Source of the DNA: DATBLE01 sp963841405
Lineage (GTDB): Bacteria; Actinomycetota; Thermoleophilia; Gaiellales; Gaiellaceae
Length of the DNA stretch: 64,000 nucleotides
Assembly (NCBI GenBank): GCA_963841405.1
Contig: CAWJCM010000001.1
Span: 124,001 to 188,000 of the forward strand
Direction of reading: 5' to 3'
A program made the position numbers and the translations under genes. The notes beneath the pieces were generated by a model. It made no database searches, was not told where the DNA came from, and was given only the letters and a program-made list of their open reading frames with translations. Shown here piece after piece: positions 58,739 to 64,000 of the stretch; the stretch's first letter is position 1; each line of letters starts with the position of its first letter.

Positions 58739-59196
58739 TGCTCGCGGTCGGCGACGGGATCCCCGAGGCGACCGTGTGGGTCGGCCCGCGCGAGCAGCAC
58801 ACGATCGCGGAGATCGTCGAGGACGGACCGGTCCTGCTCCTCTTCTACCTGTTCGACTGGACCTCGACGTGAACGAACGAGCTGGAGCTCCTGCGTGACA
58901 GGAGCGCCGAGTTCGAGGAGGCCGGCGTCCGCCCGCTCGGAATCTCCCGCGACTCGCCGTGGACGCACATCGCCTGGATGCAGGCGCTCGACCTCACCGT
59001 CGGCCTGCTCTCCGACTGGAACGGCGAGGCCGTGCGCGGATTCGACGTGGCGCAGGACTACCGGGGCATGCGGGACGTCGCGCAACGAACCGCGTTCCTG
59101 ATCGATCGCGAAGGAGAGGTGCGGGGCGCGTGGAGCTACGAGAACGACGCGGTGCCCGACTTCGACGAGCTCCTGGCCGCCGCGCGCACCTCGTAG
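58738..59196 (+). CDS. Selenocysteine-containing peroxiredoxin (TGA at codon 45)
   Basis: A 152-residue AhpC/TSA-fold peroxidase that reduces peroxides with a thiol or selenol. The frame runs from ATG through VLLLFYLFDWTST, meets TGA at 58870-58872, and continues TNELELLRDRSAEFEEAGVR, GISRDSPWTHIAWMQAL, LLSDWNGEAVRGFDV and AFLIDREGEVRGAWSY to a TAG stop. In peroxiredoxins the residue after T-x-x in this loop is the peroxidatic cysteine, so the TGA falls precisely on the catalytic position (Sec45). A SECIS-like hairpin follows. The Arg near the C-terminal WSY block and no resolving Cys suggest a 1-Cys (1-Sec) type. Read conventionally, the gene would look like two broken ORFs. Confidence 0.85.
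58873..58905 (+). promoter_or_regulatory. Bacterial SECIS-like element after the in-frame TGA
   Basis: GCTCCTG (58887-58893) and CAGGAGC (58899-58905) form a perfect 7-bp stem closed by the loop CGTGA; GG/CC pairs extend it past an A-G mismatch. The loop begins 22 nt after the UGA and has G at its second position. Bacterial SECIS elements are hairpins within the coding region at this distance with a G among the first two loop bases, bound by SelB. Confidence 0.7.
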
Positions 59197-61145
59197 TCGC
59201 CTGCGCGGTGCTCGCGGTCGCGGCCGTCGCCGCGACCGAGCCGGCGATCGCCCACGTCGCGACGCAGTTCATCGCCGGCGGTGCGCCGGGCAACGGCGAG
59301 GCGGCGCCGGGGGATCATCTGCAGTCGGACTACCGGCTCTGGCTCGCCGGTCACCAGCTCGAGCACGGTCGCGCACCCTGGATCGACCCGTACACGTTTC
59401 AGCCGGAGGCGGGCTCGCCGGTGAACGCCGCCTGGTGGCCGTTCGGGCTGCCGTACTGGCCGCTCGACCGCCTCCTCGGCTCCGTCCTCGCCTGGAACGT
59501 CTTCACGCTCCTGGGCCTGTTCGCGGCCGGCGTGCTGGCGATGCTCTGGCTGCTCGAGCTCGAGCTGACCGTGCTCGCGGCGGCCGCCGGCGGGCTCGCG
59601 TTCGAGGTCGCGCCCTACCGGGTGATGCAGAGCCGCGGCCACCTGCTCGGGCCGACGTCGCTGCTGCTCCCGCTCGCGCTCTGGGCGTTCGAGCGCGCGC
59701 GGTCGACCGGACGCTGGTGGTGGTGGGCGATCTCGTGGCTGGCGCTCGCCTCGATCCCGCTCTCGGGCCAGGTTCACCTCGCGCTCGGGGCGATCCCGTT
59801 CTACGTGCTGTACGCCCTCTGCCGGTCGACGGCGCGCCGTGTGCTGATCGGAACCGGCGTCGGCGCGGTCCTGGCCGTTCTCGCCGGGATCCTGATCCGC
59901 GAGACCGTGATCGCCGGCTCGATCGACTCCGGCGGGCGGTCGCTCGCCGAGGTGCGCATGTACTCGGCCACCGGGCCCGACTTCCTCTCGCGGCACACGC
60001 GGCACGGCGTGGAGGCGTTCGTCTTCCTCGGCTGGCTGACCCCGCTGCTCGCGATCGCCGGGCTCGTGCTCCTGGTGGTGGGGCGCGAGCTGCGGCTGGC
60101 GGTCGCGCTCGGGATCGGCGCAGTCGTGCCGGTGCTGCTCGCGCTCGGCACCCACTTCCCGCTCTACTCGCCGCTCTGGCACGCGTTCCCGCCGCTGCGC
60201 TACCCGCGGGTGCCCGAGCGGCTGATGCCGGTCGCGTGCCTCTGCCTGGCGGCCCTACTCGCGATCGCGCTCGACCGGCTCGTCCGCCGCCCGGAGGCGC
60301 AACGCCTGCCGGCGGTCGTGCTTGCGGCGATCGTCGCGGTCGTCCTCTTCGCGGACCTGCACGTCCGCGCCTTCCACCCGTCTGCGGCCGACGGCTCGAA
60401 CGCCGCCTACGCCGCGGTCAAGCGAGCGCCTCCGGGACGCCTCGTCGAGGTGCCGGTGTTCACGCCCGACATCCACTACGGCAGCGTCTACCTCTACTAC
60501 GAGCAGCGAGTGCTGCGGGAGCGGCCGCTCGGCTACTCGACGACGGCGCCGCCCAGGGCCGACGTCGTCGCGCGCCACCTCGAGCCGCTCACCTGCGGCG
60601 ACTGGACGACCGGCGTCGCGGAGCGGCTGCGGATCCTGAAGGCCTCGGCGATCACGCTCCACCGCGGACTTTTCGTGGACAACCCCGTGGTCGCCGACAC
60701 GGCCTGGATGGCCTGGCGCGGGCTGGTCGCGAACGGATGGCGGCCGGCCACGACGGACGGCGCGGTGACCGCGTTCGTCCGTGGCCCGTCGAGCGCGGCG
60801 CCGCCCTTCCCGGAGCCGCCGCGCGACGACGCGATCTTCTGCGCGGGCTGGTTCCCGCAGGACGAGCTCGGCCGCCAGATGAGCGCGTCGCACGCGACGC
60901 TGTGGGTCTACGGAGGCGGGCAGCTCTCGCTCTTCCTCGGCTCGCCGGAGCCGCTGACGGTGCGGATCGCGGTCGACGGCCGGCCGCGGTCGACTCACGT
61001 CCTGCGGAAGCTGCTGCCCCAGGAGCCGACGCGGGTCGAGCTCGCCGGCGAGCGCTGGCACCTCGTCGCGCTGGAGGCGGACCGCCTCCCGATCGTGCGC
61101 GGCAAGCCCCGGGGAGCCCGCATCATCGCCTACGCGTTGCCCTGA
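59130..61145 (+). CDS. Large polytopic membrane protein, YfhO/glycosyltransferase-like
   Basis: A 671-residue protein with about eleven membrane segments followed by an extracytoplasmic C-terminal domain (about 440-671). Early DHLQSDYRLWLAGHQLEHG and later GLPYWPLDRLLGSVLAWN resemble the GT-C or YfhO type, where acidic residues in the first outer loop bind a lipid-linked sugar. The GTG at 59130 is preferred because it gives a basic cytoplasmic N-terminus before the first helix; GTG at 59208 would cut that helix. It overlaps the peroxiredoxin gene by 67 nt. Confidence 0.75.
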   Translation: MELRERRGARLRRAPGRRAHLVVACAVLAVAAVAATEPAIAHVATQFIAGGAPGNGEAAPGDHLQSDYRLWLAGHQLEHGRAPWIDPYTFQPEAGSPVNAAWWPFGLPYWPLDRLLGSVLAWNVFTLLGLFAAGVLAMLWLLELELTVLAAAAGGLAFEVAPYRVMQSRGHLLGPTSLLLPLALWAFERARSTGRWWWWAISWLALASIPLSGQVHLALGAIPFYVLYALCRSTARRVLIGTGVGAVLAVLAGILIRETVIAGSIDSGGRSLAEVRMYSATGPDFLSRHTRHGVEAFVFLGWLTPLLAIAGLVLLVVGRELRLAVALGIGAVVPVLLALGTHFPLYSPLWHAFPPLRYPRVPERLMPVACLCLAALLAIALDRLVRRPEAQRLPAVVLAAIVAVVLFADLHVRAFHPSAADGSNAAYAAVKRAPPGRLVEVPVFTPDIHYGSVYLYYEQRVLRERPLGYSTTAPPRADVVARHLEPLTCGDWTTGVAERLRILKASAITLHRGLFVDNPVVADTAWMAWRGLVANGWRPATTDGAVTAFVRGPSSAAPPFPEPPRDDAIFCAGWFPQDELGRQMSASHATLWVYGGGQLSLFLGSPEPLTVRIAVDGRPRSTHVLRKLLPQEPTRVELAGERWHLVALEADRLPIVRGKPRGARIIAYALP

Positions 61146-61146
61146 C

Positions 61147-61175
61147 GGGAGGCGGCCTGTCCCGGGCCGCCTCCC
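61147..61175. terminator. Bidirectional terminator between convergent genes
   Basis: GGGAGGCGGCC (61147-61157) and GGCCGCCTCCC (61165-61175) form a perfect 11-bp stem with a 7-nt loop. It sits exactly between the stops of the membrane protein (plus) and the haloperoxidase-like gene (minus). No T tract is seen on either side. Confidence 0.65.
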
Positions 61176-61193
61176 ATGCCGGGCCCCGCTGCG

Positions 61194-62717
61194 TCAACCG
61201 GGCACCCGGAAGAAGTGGCCGGCCACGTACCGGCCGACCTGATCTCCCAGGCTCGAGCCTTCGAGGTCGGAGTTGCGGAAGTGGAAGCCGACCAGGACTC
61301 GGGCTGCGTTGACGTCCGTGACGACGTCATGGAGTCGCGCGTACTTCCGGGTCGTGTGGGTGACGCGGCTGTCGAGGGTGAACGCGACCGTGTCGCTGCC
61401 GAAGAAGGCGTCCAGCGCCTCGACGACGGCGGTGCTGTGGCAGGCGTGCGCCGACGGGTATTCCGGGAAGTTCGGAGTCGTGCGCAGCGGCTGCCAGGTC
61501 GGGTCGGCGGTCGTGGCCGGGTTGCCGTCGGCGTCCGCGTGCGGGATCGCCTGGTTGGGGCGCCAGAACCAGTAGTGGTACTTGGCGTCGAAGCAGGCGA
61601 TCATCGCGTCGCCACCTGCCACGTGCGCCATCGCCAGCATCCTGGCCGTCTGGACGAGGCCGAGCCCGCGCGCGGCGGCGAGGCGGAGCATCCCGTCGTT
61701 CCACTGCCTGATGTCGTGGTCGGTCCAGAACAGGGCCTCGGTCGTTTGCTCCGGCGTCCTGATCGTGCTGCCGAGGCGCCCGATCTGCTCGACCTCGTTC
61801 AGGTCGTCCGCGTATTCCTTGCTCGTCAGCGAGTTCGGGCCGTCGGAGCGGAACTGCGAGGCGCTCTGGAGGGCGAGCGGCCGGACCCCTGGCAGGCGCA
61901 GACCGAGGGCAGGCGCCGGAGCCGGAGGGGGCTGCCAGACGCCCGGGCCGGCAGGCGGCGGGTTCAGGTCCGCGATGGTGGGGTTCTTCTCCAGGCCGTC
62001 GTTCGCTCGCCGCTCGAGTACCGCCTGCGCGACGCGCTTCCCGACCGCGACCCCGGTGTTCTTCGCCACACCGTCCGGTAGGGCGGCCATGTACGCGGTG
62101 TAGTCGACGTCGAGGCTCGCCTGACCGCTTGCATCGAGGCGCAGCGTGGGCTGAAGGCCGACGAGCGTGTCGTGGGCGGCGGTCGCGATCGCCGCCGCAG
62201 CCGACTGGCCCGTCGGCACCGGCGCAGGAAGCTTCGCGAGACGCGCCCACCACGAGCGCGGGACGACACGCGGAACGTGCGGCCGCACCCTCGGGTTGGC
62301 CTTGCCGTAGGGCTTCCATGCTCCCTCGCCGCGACGCCAGGCCGCCCATGGGTCCCAACCGGACTTCGCACGCAGCGTGGCTTTCGGGGTCACGGTCACC
62401 GTGATCGCGTAGGGCCGGTACCCGCCCTCGATCGCCACCGCGGCGTCGTAGATGGCGACATGGACGATGCCCATGTACACCGCCGCCTCGCCCGGGAACT
62501 TGTTGCCGAAGTTCTCGGAGCCGAAGACCCCGCCGGGGCCGGCCGGGACGATTGCGCACCGGGCTTCGGTGCTCCAGTAGGCGACCGGCGTTGTCGCGGC
62601 CGGCATCGCCGCCGCAGGCGCGCACTGCGTCTGCGGCGGTGCGCCGGCGCCGGTGCCGGCGCCGACGAACGGGATCGCCCCGAGGAGGACCACGAGGCAA
62701 GCCAGTCTCGATTTCAT
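61194..62717 (-). CDS. Exported vanadium-dependent haloperoxidase-like protein (PAP2 fold)
   Basis: A 507-residue protein with a signal peptide (SRLACLVVLLGAIPFVGAG). The vanadate/phosphate-binding motifs are present in order: AKYHYWFWRPNQAI (K-x6-RP), PEYPSAHACHST (PSGH variant with Ala) and AARVLVGFHFRNSD (R-x5-H). This matches the secreted vanadium haloperoxidase/PAP2-related group. Halide oxidation itself is not proven; acid phosphatase activity is the alternative. The ATG overlaps the intended stop of the upstream DUF4242 gene. Confidence 0.88.
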   Translation of the reverse strand: MKSRLACLVVLLGAIPFVGAGTGAGAPPQTQCAPAAAMPAATTPVAYWSTEARCAIVPAGPGGVFGSENFGNKFPGEAAVYMGIVHVAIYDAAVAIEGGYRPYAITVTVTPKATLRAKSGWDPWAAWRRGEGAWKPYGKANPRVRPHVPRVVPRSWWARLAKLPAPVPTGQSAAAAIATAAHDTLVGLQPTLRLDASGQASLDVDYTAYMAALPDGVAKNTGVAVGKRVAQAVLERRANDGLEKNPTIADLNPPPAGPGVWQPPPAPAPALGLRLPGVRPLALQSASQFRSDGPNSLTSKEYADDLNEVEQIGRLGSTIRTPEQTTEALFWTDHDIRQWNDGMLRLAAARGLGLVQTARMLAMAHVAGGDAMIACFDAKYHYWFWRPNQAIPHADADGNPATTADPTWQPLRTTPNFPEYPSAHACHSTAVVEALDAFFGSDTVAFTLDSRVTHTTRKYARLHDVVTDVNAARVLVGFHFRNSDLEGSSLGDQVGRYVAGHFFRVPG

Positions 62718-62987
62718 GGTTGCTCCTTTCCCGACGAGATCGCCTCGACGACGCGCAGCGGCTCGAGCCCCGCCCGCTGAGCGGCCAGGGCGGCTTTGCG
62801 TGCTCGACGGAGCCGCGAACGTGAAGAAGCAGATCTCGTCTTCGGGGACGTGGACCGATCCTTCGAAGCCGACGCGTGCCCCCTCCCGCGTCATCGCCTC
62901 GGCGGCCGAGCGCGCCCGCCGCTCCCGCGCCTCACGCTCGCCTGCGGCGCCGCGAGCGAGGAACGTCTCGACGAGGTAGCTCGGCAC
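62714..62987 (-). pseudogene. DUF4242-type protein, frameshifted
   Basis: The GTG frame reads PSYLVETFLARGAAGEREAR and VHVPEDEICFFTFAAPSSTQ, a DUF4242 (small nickel-binding-type) pattern, then turns into an Arg-rich sequence that runs into the haloperoxidase frame. Removing one T from the TTT at 62795-62797 restores AALAAQRAGLEPLRVVEAIS and a TGA at 62714-62716 that overlaps the next ATG as ATGA. So this is a single-base frameshift, either a real mutation or a sequence error. Confidence 0.75.
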
Positions 62988-63011
62988 ACGCTCGACGGTA
63001 GGCGAGCGCGC

Positions 63012-64000
63012 TCAGCTTGAAATCGTGCGTTCCCCTGAACTTTGACCATCCGGCCGAAACGCGCGGGCGAGCTCGGCGCGCGAGCGCACACCGAGCTTGG
63101 CGTACACGTGCGTCAGGTGCGTCTCGACCGTCCGCTCGCCCAGGAAGAGCGCTGCAGCGACCTCCTTGTTCGTGCGGCCCTCGGCGACGAGCGCGGCCAC
63201 ACGGCGTTCTGCGGGCGTCAGACCCTCGACCCGCGTCCGCCCGCCGATCCGGCCGAGCTCGCCGCGGGCCTTCTCGGTCCAGGTTGCAGCGCCGAGCTGC
63301 TCGAACCCCGCGACCGCCGCCTCGATCGCGTCCCGGGCGGCCCGCTTCTGCCGTTGCCGCCTGCGGACGACGCCGAGCGCGAGCAGCGCCCGAGCCCGAC
63401 CGAATGCGTCCCCGACGCTCTCGTGCTGGACCGCCGCAGCCTCAAAAAGGGAGGCGGCGTGGTCGACGTCGCCCAGGGCGGCGGCGACGAGGCCGCGGCA
63501 CCGGGTCGCGTGCGCGAGCATGCGCTCGCGGCCGAGGCGCGCCGCATCCGACTCCCATGCATCGAGGAGCCTCACCGCGTCGTCGAGCCGGCCGAGCTCG
63601 AGGAGGGCCTCGACATGGTCCGGGATCCACCAGCGGTGGTCCGCCGAGCGCCACCCGAGCCTCGTCGTCTGCGCCTCGGATTGCCCGAACCACTCGGCAG
63701 CGGTGCCCGGGTCGCCGTCCTGGAGGGCGACGAGCCCCAGAACGGCGAGATGAATGGGCGTGTGCTGCCCGATCTGCTCCTCTCCCAGCCGCAGCGCCAG
63801 CTCCGAATGTGCGCGGGCGACCTCGAGCTGGCCACGGTGGGCGGCGACCACCGAGATCGGCAGATGGTTCCACGGCACGTCGAGCCCGTACTGGACATTG
63901 ATCTCGAGTGATCGGGCCGCGTAGTCCGCCGCGAGCTGCCAGCGGCCGCGCCACAGCTCCAGCCACGAGAGCCCTGCGAGCGCCTCCGCTGCCGCCAGCT
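63012..64000 (-). CDS. LuxR-family regulator, C-terminal part (gene runs off the window)
   Basis: The frame is open to the window edge; about 329 residues are visible. They form TPR-like helical repeats (for example LAVLGLVALQDGDPGTAAEW and ATRCRGLVAAALGDVDHAAS), then a LuxR helix-turn-helix: LTPAERRVAALVAEGRTNKE followed by FLGERTVETHLTHVYAKLGV. This is the C-terminus of a MalT/AfsR-like large ATP-binding LuxR regulator; the AAA/NB-ARC domain would lie beyond 64000. It reads toward the haloperoxidase genes. Confidence 0.92.
   Translation of the reverse strand, partial: LAAAEALAGLSWLELWRGRWQLAADYAARSLEINVQYGLDVPWNHLPISVVAAHRGQLEVARAHSELALRLGEEQIGQHTPIHLAVLGLVALQDGDPGTAAEWFGQSEAQTTRLGWRSADHRWWIPDHVEALLELGRLDDAVRLLDAWESDAARLGRERMLAHATRCRGLVAAALGDVDHAASLFEAAAVQHESVGDAFGRARALLALGVVRRRQRQKRAARDAIEAAVAGFEQLGAATWTEKARGELGRIGGRTRVEGLTPAERRVAALVAEGRTNKEVAAALFLGERTVETHLTHVYAKLGVRSRAELARAFRPDGQSSGERTISS

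Noticed and set aside
58466..59085. Minus-strand ORF over the peroxiredoxin gene as the true gene
   Set aside because: It has no recognisable family and a composition typical of antisense shadow, whereas the plus strand shows conserved peroxiredoxin sequence on both sides of the TGA.
61327..62700. Alternative minus-strand frame over the haloperoxidase gene
   Set aside because: Arg/Gly/Pro-rich shadow without motifs; the frame at 61194-62717 carries the signal peptide and all three vanadate-site motifs.

Overview
The window is high-GC DNA with almost no intergenic space. Most adjacent same-strand genes overlap by 4 nt (ATGA or GTGA), and GTG and TTG starts are common. Gene content and order (Obg/L21/L27 operon beside a long RNase E, mreB-mreC-mreD-PBP2-RodA, ClpX-ClpP-trigger factor, PRODH next to a DapA-like gene) suggest a deep-branching actinobacterium, probably class Thermoleophilia (Gaiellales/Solirubrobacterales-like). 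That placement is inferred from gene order and protein style, not from a 16S gene.

Layout. 1-7 kb: the 3' end of a Ku gene, then a minus-strand operon read rplU, rpmA, a truncated nucleotidyltransferase, obg, nadD, rsfS, tRNA-Ala, followed by rne with a decayed HAD-phosphatase gene between rne and rplU. 7-21 kb: a minus-strand block for cell shape and housekeeping (valS, folC, ndk, two paralogous methyltransferases, maf, mreBCD, mrdA, rodA, a DUF697-type membrane protein). 20.7-23.2 kb: a plus-strand isocitrate lyase operon with a FadR-type regulator. 23.2-34.5 kb: one compact minus-strand run of twelve genes combining a complete branched-chain-type ABC importer (livK-G-F-H-M order) with two AMP-forming acyl-CoA ligases, two alpha/beta hydrolases, a KAS III-like thiolase-fold enzyme, a MaoC hydratase and a TetR regulator; it looks like uptake plus CoA activation of an organic acid or lipid-like substrate. 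34.6-38 kb: clpX, clpP, tig. 38-48 kb: an accessory stretch with six tRNA genes (Leu, Arg, His, Arg, Gly, Pro), decayed gene remnants, several hairpins and a dispersed repeat of about 100 bp that occurs three times beside tRNA genes. 48-57 kb: EamA exporter, ispH, a REP-associated transposase element, a variant ileS, trxA, Nudix, cNMP-binding protein, serine hydrolase. 57-64 kb: RidA, a YbdK-type carboxylate-amine ligase, a small exported protein, a peroxiredoxin, a large membrane protein, a vanadium haloperoxidase-like enzyme with a frameshifted DUF4242 gene upstream, and the C-terminal part of a LuxR-type regulator.

The most striking observation is the peroxiredoxin at 58738-59196. Its reading frame is interrupted by one TGA exactly at the peroxidatic cysteine position of the T-x-x-C motif. 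The codon is followed 21 nt later by the apical loop of a perfect 7-bp stem with a 5-nt loop whose second base is G, which fits the bacterial SECIS pattern. The best reading is a selenocysteine-containing peroxiredoxin that ordinary gene callers would split into two ORFs. No selA, selB, selC or selD is visible in the window. Other points: likely CTG starts for three genes, a structured rplU leader with a mimic of its own start, phased repeats upstream of aceA, a possible small RNA with a C7-loop terminator upstream of ispH, and an IleRS lacking the canonical KMSKS sequence.
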